Both the position numbers and the translations under genes were made by a program. A stretch of 64,000 nucleotides of DNA. Origin: Aurantiochytrium sp. KH105 (lineage: Eukaryota > Sar > Bigyra > Thraustochytrida > Thraustochytriidae). The stretch lies in the NCBI GenBank assembly GCA_003116975.1, contig BGKB01000069.1:1-64000 (forward strand), read 5' to 3'. Below the pieces are notes generated by a model. It was not told the DNA's origin and did not search any database. It saw only the letters and a program-made list of their open reading frames with translations. This document shows positions 1-9,920 of this stretch, piece after piece (the stretch's first letter is position 1; every line of letters begins with the position of its first letter).

Positions 1-797
1 GGAAGGCCGTAAGAGAACGCTCGAGCACTCAGAAAAAAGGCATCCAACACGTTTTCCTCGCAGGTGTCGCCAATTTTGAACGCAGGCACGAAAGCGTTGT
101 CTTCGGCTTTCAGCAACGCCGGGCAAACGCAGAACAGTGCCATGGTGACGTTCCTTGCAACTGCGTTCGCTTCTACCGGCTTCGACACCAGCTTGCGTGC
201 GTTGTCAGGCAGAAAGAAAGGGAAGTGTTCTGCGCTCAAAGGAACTACAGAGGACGCATCTAGAGCAACTTTCAGGTCCGAAGCAAACGTCGCATCAGGG
301 CTCGAGCTGGTCTGGGTTGAAATGGATCCAGCAAGACTTTCAAGCGACGTCTGCTGAAAAATTTCGACTAAGAAGGCTCGAAGGCGTTGGTAAACCAGTG
401 TTTTCTTCTCGTTCATTGCCAACACTTTCTCGAGAGCAGCGCCAAATTTCCTGCCCGTTTTCGCGACCGTATTTTGTTGTATGTATTCTACAAGAAGCTT
501 GATGGAGTCCTCCGGCTTGTCAGGAATGTTTTCGACCAACGGGCCATCAAGAAGTGTAGCGATGAACTTGTGTTCTTGCATAAGCAAGGCAGATGCCCAC
601 TCGGTCTTGGCGTCGGCAGTCCTGACCGCGACATCCTCATTATCGAACTGCACGCTTGACCCATCCAGCTCTCCCAGGGAGTCGTTATCTGAGTCAAGTG
701 TCGTGGTGATGCTGAGGAGCGGGAATTGTGAAGTGCGTCCCTGCGTTGACTCGGATAGTGCGACGGAGAGAGCCTTGTTTGATCTACGGTGATACAT
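1..797 (-). CDS. Unrecognised protein, 3' part cut by window edge
   Basis: An uninterrupted minus-strand frame runs from the left edge to an in-frame TAA at 891-893. The first usable ATG is at 797-795, giving about 265 residues before the edge. Residues upstream of that ATG (codons for HLPELVFACEEQVEMY around 790-840) also look coding, so this may be an internal exon whose acceptor lies between about 840 and 890. The protein is acidic and helical, with a segment reading ALLMQEHKFIATLLDG near residue 75 and no signal peptide or membrane segment. I do not recognise a family. Support comes from the long stop-free frame and natural amino-acid composition. Start and function are open. Confidence 0.6.
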   Translation of the reverse strand, partial: MYHRRSNKALSVALSESTQGRTSQFPLLSITTTLDSDNDSLGELDGSSVQFDNEDVAVRTADAKTEWASALLMQEHKFIATLLDGPLVENIPDKPEDSIKLLVEYIQQNTVAKTGRKFGAALEKVLAMNEKKTLVYQRLRAFLVEIFQQTSLESLAGSISTQTSSSPDATFASDLKVALDASSVVPLSAEHFPFFLPDNARKLVSKPVEANAVARNVTMALFCVCPALLKAEDNAFVPAFKIGDTCEENVLDAFFLSARAFSYGL

Positions 798-890
798 TTC
801 CACCTGTTCCTCGCAAGCGAACACCAACTCGGGGAGATGCACAGCCTGCGCACAAAGATTATGCACATGCTTGCCTTCACAATATATACA

Positions 891-1351
891 TTATCCCATG
901 GCCTGAGCAGCTTCACGCTCCCTGAGCACTTTTCCAGAGCACTTGGGATGGCCAGCTCGCAAAGTCTGTGACCCATGATTCACGAGACACCAACGTCCCA
1001 GAGCGCAAGGCAAAGCTTGTGAACCTTCGCCACGCTGCGAGCGCGTTGTCCGCGACATTCTAACACCTCTCGGTGCTTGCACAGGCACGCTTTCCCCGAG
1101 CGTCAGGCAATACGGGTCTGCTCCGAGGCGTCCCAACCTAACCTAACAACCATCTAACCACCATCTAACCACTTTTCCCGTGAAAAGAGTGAAATTTCAA
1201 AAAGGCTCATGGTAGGAATTTTTTTCGAAAAACGGGCCTAATGAACCTGTAATTGAAACATTTGTAAAATGGGAAAATGGAGCCTCTTATCAACTTCTTA
1301 TTGTATAAATTTTTATTTTGTCCGGGGTCCTTTCAGGGTTTAGCTCTTACC
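891..1351. other. Intergenic region between two minus-strand genes
   Basis: No convincing gene. The right half (1150-1340) is AT-rich and is probably 3' flank of the TIR-like/TPR gene. A short CCTAACCTAAC stretch lies near 1136-1146, followed by two ATCTAACCACC-like units to about 1171. Similar CCTAACC/GGTTAGG words recur near 5833, 17166 and 23373. An upstream exon of the left-edge gene could lie here but could not be located. Confidence 0.4.
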
Positions 1352-4300
1352 TTAGGCTGTAAGGTGCGGAGACATGCGCGGAAGCTTCGCAAAGGCAACG
1401 GCAAGACGCGCAGTGGGCTCAAAAAAGGCGTCCAATAAAACGCTTTGCAAGTCCGCGGGACGATGCACGTCAAACTCACCGTCATCATCAAGTTCTTCAT
1501 CACCGAATCGGATCAGCTTGAAATGAGGTCGCACACTCCGCCCTTCCGTGCCCGAAATCGTTCGGTGTGCTGCCAGCGCCGAAGCAGCAACGCTGTCGCT
1601 CGCCACCAGCACGACGGCGTAGATGTGCTTGGCGAGCTTTTGCTTTGCACCCTCGACCGTTGTGACGAGATCGACTTGATAGTCTGCGAAGAGCTCATCT
1701 TTGATGGCCGCATCAAGGCGTGCATCCTCTTCGACCACCAAGATCCGTCGCAGGCTCGTTGCGATCCAGTCAAAGCCGATCTCGTCGCATTGAACCGCCT
1801 CGCCGGGGTAGTACCCCTCCAGCTCTTCAAAAAGACGCTCGCGATTCTGCACAAAGTAAGGCTCCACTGTACGTGCGACAAAGCCTTGCTCCTGGAACGA
1901 CATCTCAGATCTCTCTTCGCGCAGCTTGGCGAAGCCTATCCAGCTGAACGACAAGATCTTGAACACGTGGTATGCCGGCACAGAATGGGCCGCGAAACCG
2001 TCGAAAATGTGTGAGAACGATTGCGTCCAATGGAAGACAGCTTTCGCGACGTCGCCCCGCCAGAACCAGCTTTGGCCGCGGCACTTGGAGGTGAGGTTCA
2101 GTCGCGGGTCACAAGGGCCGTAAAGGTCGACCTGCACGCCTATGGCTCTCTCGAAGTCCTCCTCCACCACGGAAGCTGACTTGCCGCTCAGATCGCTCAG
2201 CTTTGCTCGGTGGACATACAAGGCCCCCAGGTCAGCCTGAAGTGCATTATCATGTTCCATTGACGCGATAGCCGCATCGAGCATCTTGGTCGCCTTTTCG
2301 GTGTCTGCTGCCTTGTCTCGAGCCGAGAAACTGGTGATCGTCATATGGCAATTGACGAGCGTTCGGGCTAGAACGTACTGGGCTCGAGCACAGAGAGGGT
2401 CCCCACATGCTTCGAGAATAGCAATGGCCGCATCGCAGCAGAGCTCTGCGCAGGCCACAGCCTTGTCGCCGCTGAACGAGTCGCAATACAGACGACCCAT
2501 GGAAAAGAGCGCACGTCCCAATACGTTTTCCAGATCGGCACAGCGCGCGCGCGAGGGTTTCGGGGTACCGTACAGCTCGTTGCTGACCTTCTCGGAGATG
2601 CGCTCAAGCATGTTGATTCCTTCTACGAGCTTCCCTTGGATGGTGAATGCCGGGGCGAGTGCGACAAACGCATTCGTGGCGTCGACAACATCCAGGCATC
2701 TTTCGATGAGATTCAACAGCGGCGTGGGGTTTCCGGGGCCTCTGTGCTGTCTGATGAGATCTTTGGCGGGCTTGAGAATGACTTCCATGATTGCCAAACG
2801 CGTCTTCAAGTCGATCTGTGCACTGTACTTGTTTGAGGCTTCTAGGCTCTTGTCTTGGCTTTGAAGCGCGTCGCGGAGCTTGTCGATTTCGGCCTGGCCG
2901 TCTCGACGGTCGTCCTCCGGTGCTTCGTCTTGTTTCAGGCTCATGACGTTATTGCTGAACGCGTTTAGGTCCTCACGAATGGCCTTGGGCATGACGGCAC
3001 GCAGGGTCCGGCCTTCATCAACAGCAACGGCGATTTCAGCGCGACACGACTCGCGAGAGACCACAGAAGGGTTCTGCCAGTCATCGATGACCATGGCGAA
3101 ACTCTGTGTTGACCGAATGGCAACAAACGAGTCCACACGCGTACTATCGTTCTGGCCTCTTGGCCTTGCGTTGCTCACGAGGTCGATCCACCAGTAGGCG
3201 CGAGGTTGCGAATCGTCGGCAAGACTATCGATGACCGTCTGAAAGGGCTGATCGGGGTGGTAGCAGACAAAGTGCGTCGCCTTGTCAAACCAGGTGCTCG
3301 TGTCCTTCTCCGCCGAATCTTCGGCCAGCCCAAGCAGCTCGTCGCGCATTGCAGCACCACGCTCCGAGCCTAGAAAGCTCTCCAGGCCGGTGAAGCCTCC
3401 TTCTTCATCATCGATCTCGCGATCCATCTTTTCGGCAAGCAAGTCTGCTACTTGGAAAGCATCGACTCGGTCCGGTTCATCGGGTGTGTTGGAGGCAATG
3501 AAGCGGCCCAAGAGTTTGACGAACGTCGAGCTGACGCCTCGCACACGAGGTTTGACACGATGTTTGTCCTCAGCTGTGCTGGTTCCAATCAGCAGAGGAA
3601 CTTGGGAAGGTAAAAGTGCCGAAATTTGAGACTGCACAAACTCGAGAATGTAACGAAACGAGAGCATTGGCAGCCGAGCAAGGGTCGCGAGAGCACCGTG
3701 CACCATGGTCCCGTCGGTACGCTGTCTCTTGTCCGCTGGTGACGAGGCCGCAGATCTAGATGGCGATGAACGCTTTTGGCCGGAGGCTTTATTGTTTCCT
3801 TTTTTGCTGACATCGTGCACCACACCATCAAGCCAGGCTTTAAGTTCTTCAGGCTCTTTTGCAAGAAATTTATCTGGAACCATAAAGAGGATTGCAGCGG
3901 TCCATTTGGCAAAATGTGCGAGGGGTAAGGGTTCTCTTGGAGGATTTGCTTGGGGCCGTCCAGGGCGTTGCCCGCAAAGTAGCCACCCAATATGACGGAG
4001 GAGCCATCCAATTGTCGCTCTTGTATCATTGAAGTCTACGAATGAAGAACGCAGATTGTTCAGCCCATGGACGTCTACATACTTACTGAGAAGCTTGTTC
4101 ATGAGGCCAAACTGATTTCCATCTTTGCGAAAGTCCTCATTCCCGGGAACGAGCGTTGTAATGGTCTGCACATTGCACCAGGCAATCCACTCAGTAATTT
4201 TATTATGCATTTCATGAGATTCATGTTGACTCCCAGAAAGCTCGACCAGGTGATCCACGACGCGCTGAGAGAACATGTACATGTTTCCATTCCTCCCGAG

Positions 4301-5445
4301 ATTTTGCAGATCACGGTTTTCGATACGCCTCCGGGCGTTGGACCATATTGTGATCATCTGCTCGGCAATAGAGTTGGTGTTGGTGACCAGCCTTTTCAGA
4401 AAGTTGTGCAAGTCTGTGATATCGGACTGATTGTACCCAGAAAAAGTTTCGGTATAACAAAGACAGAAGGTGGACGGCCAATCTCGAGCGCCTTCTCAAT
4501 AGGCTTTCGAATCTTGTTGAGATCCACAAAGCGACTTTTGCATACTTTGAGATTGTTCAATTCTCTGAGAGGGATGCTTGGCGGATCGTGAAGATACGTG
4601 CTGATGCTCGTGAGATTATCCTTGTATCCATTTAACGCGGCACCATCCCTTAAGCTACCTCGGAAAAAATTTCCGGCATCATCTTCGATTTGGCCATTCC
4701 CGGTTTCATTGGCCTGGATTCCCCCCCAAACCTGTCGTGCATTCTCAACAGACCATAGCTCTTCCTTGATAGTAGCCTTAAGAGACTCTTTCTTCGTGAG
4801 CTCGGAAGCATCACTGGGCTCGAGCGCATCGCTGCCAGCGTTACCTACTGCGGTGGCGTTCCTATGCTGGCGAGTATCGGTTCGAGGGAATTCGGATGGG
4901 CTTGGAGGAAAAAAGATATCATCATCTCCGGCTCTCTCTGAATCAGAGCCAGGAAGATCAGGCAGCCGAAGAAAGTCAATGTCCTCATGAGCGGAAGCCT
5001 CCGGATAAGTGTTGCCTCCGAACAAAGCAGCATCAGTATCGCAAATCTCTTGTCCAGAGTTAGAGGTAATGTACGTGTCGAGCGCTTCTTGGCTATATCC
5101 ATCAAATTGTGTCTCTTGCTCACCGGGAACAGGCACGACGTTGACGGTATTGTTCTCAGTGGTCTCACCGCCATCTCCACGGTCTTCGCCACCGTGCGAG
5201 TTGTCCATGTTGGCAACAGTCAGAACAGTGCTGGTGGCGCCGGCTCCACTCCAACAAAGCCCGTCTCCCTGTGGAGATACGGCTTTGCTCGGCCGGACTC
5301 CGGCGTGAAATTCGCTTCTGTCTGTGTCTTGCGGTGATTGCCAAATCGTGTCACCTGGTGGCGGTCCGTCGGCTACGCTGCCGTCTACGCGCGAGGTTTG
5401 CGCCGCACACCTCGCGGGCGACTTCAGTTCGGGGTCTGCAGGCAC
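1352..5445 (-). CDS. Large TIR-like / TPR / receiver-like protein (two exons)
   Basis: Two long frames join across about 4414-4475. A 62-nt intron (GTCCAC...ATCACAG, complement of 4414-4475) restores the frame and gives about 1343 residues; a 23-nt GTACAA...CACAG alternative also restores it. Residues 1-320 are low-complexity and acidic. Around residues 690-790 is a domain with YWWIDLVSNAR followed by DDWQNPSVVSRESCRAEI. The same layout (W-[IL]-D-L..N, then W..P....R..C..EI) occurs in the decayed gene at 17251-19068 and resembles TIR-like domains of protist TPR proteins. A helical, TPR-like region follows (about 910-1100). Residues about 1213-1330 (RRILVVEEDARLDAAIKDEL) resemble a response-regulator receiver fold, with the acidic pocket partly kept. 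The likely role is signalling or NLR-like sensing, by domain content only. Exon 2 alone could be a separate gene. Confidence 0.6.
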
Positions 5446-6227
5446 GGCAGAGCGTGCTTCGCGCTGTCAATTTTTAGGCCTACGTCTCAATAATTGAATG
5501 TCCGTTGAGCAGCTAGGCCTGCCTGAAGATCTGGGCATTCGTGACCGAAAGTCGTCTGCGGCGGCTGGCGAATGACGGTCGAAGTTATGTGTCGATAGTA
5601 TGACGCACACCCGACTGAGGCCATAGACGAAAGCGATCAAAGCAAGAGACTGCTGAGCTGTCGGCGGTCGCTCTCCCCGCGAAGCATGGCTGCGCAATCG
5701 GCCACGGCTGTCGCGAAGAAGGCAGTAATCTTCGCGGGGAGGGCGGCCAGTTCGGCAGTTTCGAGCTGATCACGGCTGACTAAGATTTGGGTCTTTTTCT
5801 GAGGCAGGTTCTTGCCCCGTTGGGCCACTTCGACCTAACCACGGCGCCCGTTTTGCACGAGGGAAGGAAAGCTCGCGCACGATCGATCGATTGATTGATC
5901 AAATGATTGATCAATCGGCTCGCCTGGCCTCGCAGACCCGGGGCACACGGAGGCGGCGCGGGGCGCGGGTCGCGCTCGTTCGTCTCTCTCTCTCTCTCCC
6001 TCCCGCTCCCTCCTTTTCGTGCTCGATCAGCAGCCGGTTGCGGCGGGCGCGAGACCTCGCGGTTCGCATTGAATCGACAAGCTCAGGCAGCGCGCACGCT
6101 CGCTCGCTCGCTCGCTCGCTCGCTCGCACGCACGCACACGAGCACAACGACAAACGTGACAGCGAGGTGGACTATAGCATAGAGAAGCAAAACGCAGCGA
6201 GTGTCCTTGTAAGAAAGGCAAACGACG
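5446..6227. other. Divergent intergenic/promoter region
   Basis: This separates the minus-strand TIR-like/TPR gene from the plus-strand CDT2-like gene. It holds short low-complexity runs (palindromic TGATCAAATGATTGATCAAT-type sequence at 5890-5917 and a CT run near 5985-6000). No supported gene; the small frames here look random. Confidence 0.5.
6097..6138. repeat. (GCTC)n/(CGCA)n microsatellite in 5' leader
   Basis: A run of about eight GCTC units passes into CGCA units, ending about 90 bp before the ATG at 6228. It is one of several such repeats lying just upstream of start codons in this window. Confidence 0.9.
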
Positions 6228-8135
6228 ATGCTGTTGCGCCCACTTTTTCATCGCGAGTACGTGGGCAGCGGCCCGTCGCGGCTCGGTCAATTGCCAGGAG
6301 CGCGCGGAGAAACGAGCTCGCAGCGTGCGTTTCGCAAGTCACCCTCAGACCATGAGTACCTTGTGAGCAGCCTCCGCGTTGGCGACTTTGCCCTCTCTCA
6401 CGACGAAGCTTGGGACGACGAGATCTGCCCCACGGCAATCAAATTTCCCAAGTATCGCGAAACGAGCCATCATGGTGGCAGACGTAGACTGGCCATTGGT
6501 GATGAGCAGGGCCGCGTTGGAGTATTTACGAGCGACAATGGCCAGGGAAACGCAGCAGGCTCGAGTTCCTCGATTGGGCATTCGGGCTGGAGCAAGTCGT
6601 CGACTTGGGCAGCGCACCGCAGCTATATATACGATCTCGCGTGGCTCTCGCCGACACAGCTCGTCACGGCTTCCGGCGACCGGACGCTCCGTTTATGGGA
6701 TGCCGAGACCTGTGAATACGTATCCACCTTTGGATGCCACCCTGGCACAGTCCGGACAGTGAGTCCGTTCAACGAAAACCCAAATCTCTTTATAAGTGGG
6801 TGCAGAGGCGGCCTCGTGCTCATCTGGGACCATCGTGCCAAGCAGAACCCGAATGCCCGTGGGCCAAGCGGCGAGCTTTGTCTTATGCCAAGCGCAGAAT
6901 ATGATGACTTGCACTGCGCGGCTCCGAAACGACGGAGTGGCTATCGACAGCCCATGGCGATTTCATCGGTGCTACCCACGCGGGACGACCGCCTTCTCGC
7001 AACTGCAAGCGTTCACGGCGAGGTCAAATTCTGGGATATTCGCGTCGTCGGCCGTAAGCAGGATCCGGTGCAAACCATTCCGACAGCTCCGTTTGTGCAG
7101 GGAATGCAGCGGCGGCCGGGCATTACGTCGCTCGACTTTGATCCAAGCGGGTCTAAGCTGCTCGTGAGCTACCGCGACGCCGATCTCGTCGTGTACGAGT
7201 GGATCCATTACAATGCCAAACAGCGGAACCCAGATCACTTTCGCACATTTACTGGCAGTGAAGACCGCCCGTACGCGTGCTCGTCGTTCTACATTCACTC
7301 GTGTTTCAGTCCGGACGGCAATTACATTCTAAGCGGGTCTGGAGCAGGCGCTGGCGAAGATCAAGCCCTTATCTGGGACGTCTACGGACCCTCACCTCTT
7401 CCTGTCGCATCTCTTCGCGGCCATCGCGATGAGGTTACTGGCGTGCATTGGGATCCCTCTGCCTTTGGCACAATTGCCACTGTTTCGGACGACGCGTCGG
7501 CACGAGTGTGGGAAATTGACGAGTCTCGTTTCCGCGAGCGCGCGTCAAAGCAAGATCCAGACCCTTATCAGCAATCAAGCACATCTCCACAGTCAAATGG
7601 ACTGTGCTTGTGGACCCCGCGCTCGCGCCATACAAATGGAGCTGCAGCAAATGTGGAACATGATTCATCTGCTACTCTTACTGCCGCTGGAGTGAGTAGT
7701 GTAGGTCGGTTGGATGACGATCGAGAGCCTGATTCGCTGAACCCAGATGCAAGTGTGCCTGGACTAGATGGGACGAATGCTGGAGAGGAAAGAAGCCGTA
7801 AGCGTAAGGCTGTAACCTTGCTAGACTTTTGGCAGCCTGCCCAAAGCAACTCAAAGCGCGCTGCGCTCACGAGTAAAGCACGCGATGACAAGGAGAATCA
7901 ACCGGAGAATATGGCGGCGCCCGAAGGAGGCAGCGGCAATAGGGTGAACAATAGCACGGCAAGAGCAGATACCAGTAAGAATGATAGCACAGGCCGCGAA
8001 TGCAGCAGCAGTAGCAGTAGCAGCTCGAGTAGTAGCAGTACGAGCAGCATCAGCAGCATCAACAACAGCAGCAACCATAGTCGGGAAGGCAGTAGTTCGA
8101 ACGTCGTGGGCCCAAGAGTGTTGGGGCAGCGCTAA
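6228..8135 (+). CDS. CDT2/DTL-like WD40 protein (CRL4 substrate receptor)
   Basis: 635 residues. WD40 repeats span roughly residues 50-460, with clear units such as LVTASGDRTLRLWDAE. Two blades end in WD-x-R (LIWDHRAK and FWDIRVVG), the DWD-box signature of DDB1-binding substrate receptors. The order and spacing resemble CDT2/DTL, which targets Cdt1, p21 and Set8-type proteins for destruction on PCNA-loaded chromatin. Near residues 528-535, AVTLLDFW resembles a PIP box (Q-x-x-L-x-x-F-F/W) with Ala in place of Gln, next to KRK and RDDKENQ, which fits CDT2 since it binds PCNA itself. The tail (from about residue 585) is a Ser-rich tract coded by AGC/AGT repeats. No intron is needed. Another DWD-type WD40 receptor is the main alternative. 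Confidence 0.75.
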   Translation: MLLRPLFHREYVGSGPSRLGQLPGARGETSSQRAFRKSPSDHEYLVSSLRVGDFALSHDEAWDDEICPTAIKFPKYRETSHHGGRRRLAIGDEQGRVGVFTSDNGQGNAAGSSSSIGHSGWSKSSTWAAHRSYIYDLAWLSPTQLVTASGDRTLRLWDAETCEYVSTFGCHPGTVRTVSPFNENPNLFISGCRGGLVLIWDHRAKQNPNARGPSGELCLMPSAEYDDLHCAAPKRRSGYRQPMAISSVLPTRDDRLLATASVHGEVKFWDIRVVGRKQDPVQTIPTAPFVQGMQRRPGITSLDFDPSGSKLLVSYRDADLVVYEWIHYNAKQRNPDHFRTFTGSEDRPYACSSFYIHSCFSPDGNYILSGSGAGAGEDQALIWDVYGPSPLPVASLRGHRDEVTGVHWDPSAFGTIATVSDDASARVWEIDESRFRERASKQDPDPYQQSSTSPQSNGLCLWTPRSRHTNGAAANVEHDSSATLTAAGVSSVGRLDDDREPDSLNPDASVPGLDGTNAGEERSRKRKAVTLLDFWQPAQSNSKRAALTSKARDDKENQPENMAAPEGGSGNRVNNSTARADTSKNDSTGRECSSSSSSSSSSSSTSSISSINNSSNHSREGSSSNVVGPRVLGQR

Positions 8136-8271
8136 CAACGAATGTCGCAAGCGTGTCAGATGCTCGTCCACACAAGTTGCATGTATCTTATTACTTCTAA
8201 AGAGCACAGGATTGATGGAGAAAGAGAGAAAAAAAACAAAACAAGAGAGCGTACAAAGCAAGCAATGTAAA

Positions 8272-8529
8272 TCATTTTTTCTTGTTCAGAACGGCTTGTG
8301 CCAGACGCTGCAAGTGATAGTTGGTTGTGACCTTGTGCCGTCCCTTATTTTCCTTTGCCTTGGCCAGAAGGGCATCCGAGCAGCGCGTCATGGCCTGGAT
8401 CTCGCCGCGGCATTTCGAGTCGTCATAGTCGTTCGTCTTGAGGCAGTTGAGAAAGGCCTGCACCTCGTGGTAGCACGGCGAGCCATACCTCCGCTCCTTG
8501 GGCGCCTTGATCTTTTTGATGTCCACCAT
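8272..8529 (-). CDS. Mitochondrial ribosomal protein mS37-like (twin CX9C, MRP10/CHCHD1 type)
   Basis: 85 residues, basic. Two CX9C motifs (C19-C29 and C39-C49) form a CHCH helical hairpin, oxidised in the intermembrane space by Mia40 in known family members. The C-terminal stretch TTNYHLQRLAQAVLNKKK resembles the tail of Mrp10/CHCHD1, the small-subunit protein mS37. Length and charge fit that family better than COX17/COX19-type factors. It is convergent with the CDT2-like gene (136 bp between stop codons). Only 17 bp upstream of its ATG a possible reading frame on the same strand ends (8547). Confidence 0.8.
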   Translation of the reverse strand: MVDIKKIKAPKERRYGSPCYHEVQAFLNCLKTNDYDDSKCRGEIQAMTRCSDALLAKAKENKGRHKVTTNYHLQRLAQAVLNKKK

Positions 8530-8546
8530 TGTGCACCACTATGCTA

Positions 8547-8930
8547 CTACGATCGCAATGCGCTCTCAAAGGGTCTATCTAATGGCTTTGCTTGCGCTCC
8601 TTCGTCGAGGTCTTCGCCTTCGCGCTTGTCAATGTCGCCGTCCGCGGACTGCTTCTTCCCTTTGAAATATTTGGCGCTGCGCCGCTCTGTCGCTGGCAAG
8701 GGCGAGAGGGAAAGGGCAGCGGTTGCAGGCGCGAGTGCGGGCGCGGACGCAGGAGCTGGAGCAGCGCGAGCGCGGCCTGCGCGACTCGCGCGAAAGGGCA
8801 GAAGGTCTTGGTCTTGTGCTCTGTCTCGCGTCGCCTGCCAGTGCGCAGCCGCCCGTCCTTCTTCGGCGCGCTTCTGCGCCGGAGTTTGTCTTTCCGGGAA
8901 AATGGAAAAAAGAAAAAATAATTGAGAAGG
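8547..8930 (-). CDS. Possible 3' exon of a small unrecognised protein
   Basis: One minus-strand frame with no ATG start is open from about 8930 to a TAG at 8549-8547. It has a protein-like composition: PAQKRAEEGRAAAHWQATRD, then an Ala/Pro segment, then ERRSAKYFKGKKQS and an acidic DGDIDKREGEDLDEG tail. A pyrimidine tract (about 8895-8930 on the complement) followed by GGAAAG and CGCAG is a plausible splice acceptor, so a 5' exon would lie near 8950-9000. No family recognised. The tightness to the mS37 ATG and the AGC/GCG-rich sequence leave real doubt. Confidence 0.35.
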   Translation of the reverse strand, partial: PSQLFFLFSIFPERQTPAQKRAEEGRAAAHWQATRDRAQDQDLLPFRASRAGRARAAPAPASAPALAPATAALSLSPLPATERRSAKYFKGKKQSADGDIDKREGEDLDEGAQAKPLDRPFESALRS

Positions 8931-9287
8931 GAAGCAAGGACGTTGGATGCTCGCTTCGATGCGACGAAAGGGTGAGACAGCATAGCTAATCAGTATACAC
9001 TGGCGGAAATGCTAGATGCACATCGGCTGAGCGTCTCGGTCATATAATCAACTTTATACCGAAAAAGACGAAGACTTCGACATGTTTGTTGATCTGGGAC
9101 AAAGGAATGCCAAAGAGTTGACGCCAACGAAAATGAAAGTCATCACAGCGTGGATGTCGTGCGCAAAGATCAAGCATTCGAAACCAAGCTTTCGAAAGAA
9201 CAAATATTTTCGACATTGTCTTGAACAAAAAAAAGGGCACAGATATTGGGAATGTAATGGTAGTAGTAGTGGGAATTAGTCGCAGGT
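8931..9287. other. Intergenic region
   Basis: No supported gene. It may contain the 5' exon and promoter of the possible small gene to its left. The right part is moderately AT-rich, consistent with a 3' flank of the LEA2-like gene. Confidence 0.4.
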
Positions 9288-9920
9288 CTAGCATTCGACG
9301 ACTTGATCTTCAAATGAAAAGGAATAAGAGCCAGATGCAAGAGGATGTTTTATGTCCACGGTCCCATCGACATCAAAGCTGGTGGCGCCGTAAAAGCACT
9401 CGTTTGATATTGCGGCCAGAGCGAGCGAGGTTTCTGCGGCGTTGAACACAGCCTGAAAAGAAAGTGGAACGATCGTAGAGCCTCGCATCGGCAATTTAAC
9501 AGGTCCGAGCTGAACAGCAGACACCGAGGCATCGAGCTTGGTGAGTGTGACGTTGACGTTGGAAGCCTGCAACGAGACAAAGTTTCGGTTCGTCACAATG
9601 GCATCTAGGTCGCCCCGCATGAGGATGGTGCCATCCGTAGTGTTCATAGTCACGTTGACATTGTCGAGACCACTTTGCGAGAGTCCGATTTCTACGGGCC
9701 TCTCGTACAGCAGACCGGCCAGGAGCGTTATGCCGAGAAGGACAGCCAGAACCGCAATAATCACGCGCGCTTGCTTTTCGCTGAGTTGGGGGAGATGCTT
9801 GCAACGTCGCTCTCGGTTGGCCTCGTCATCTTCATCCAAAGGGGCGTCGAGTTCGCGTTCCACGGCCGCAAAATTATTCGCGGTGACCGCCACGGTCACA
9901 TTTTCAATTTGCTTCCCCAT
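9288..9920 (-). CDS. LEA2-like single-pass membrane protein
   Basis: 210 residues from the ATG at 9920 (MGKQIENVT). An in-frame ATG at 10157 would add 79 residues of repeat-derived Arg/Ala-rich sequence and is less likely. Residues 1-55 are acidic, then one hydrophobic helix (about 57-78, ARVIIAVLAVLLGITLLAGL). The rest is a beta-rich domain with regular Asn/Thr/Val alternation (VNVTMNTTDGTILMRGDL, FVSLQASNVNVTLTKL), typical of LEA-2/WHy-type domains behind an N-terminal anchor. By topology the domain probably faces a lumen or the outside; there are several NxT/S sequons. Family assignment is by pattern only. Confidence 0.65.
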   Translation of the reverse strand: MGKQIENVTVAVTANNFAAVERELDAPLDEDDEANRERRCKHLPQLSEKQARVIIAVLAVLLGITLLAGLLYERPVEIGLSQSGLDNVNVTMNTTDGTILMRGDLDAIVTNRNFVSLQASNVNVTLTKLDASVSAVQLGPVKLPMRGSTIVPLSFQAVFNAAETSLALAAISNECFYGATSFDVDGTVDIKHPLASGSYSFSFEDQVVEC

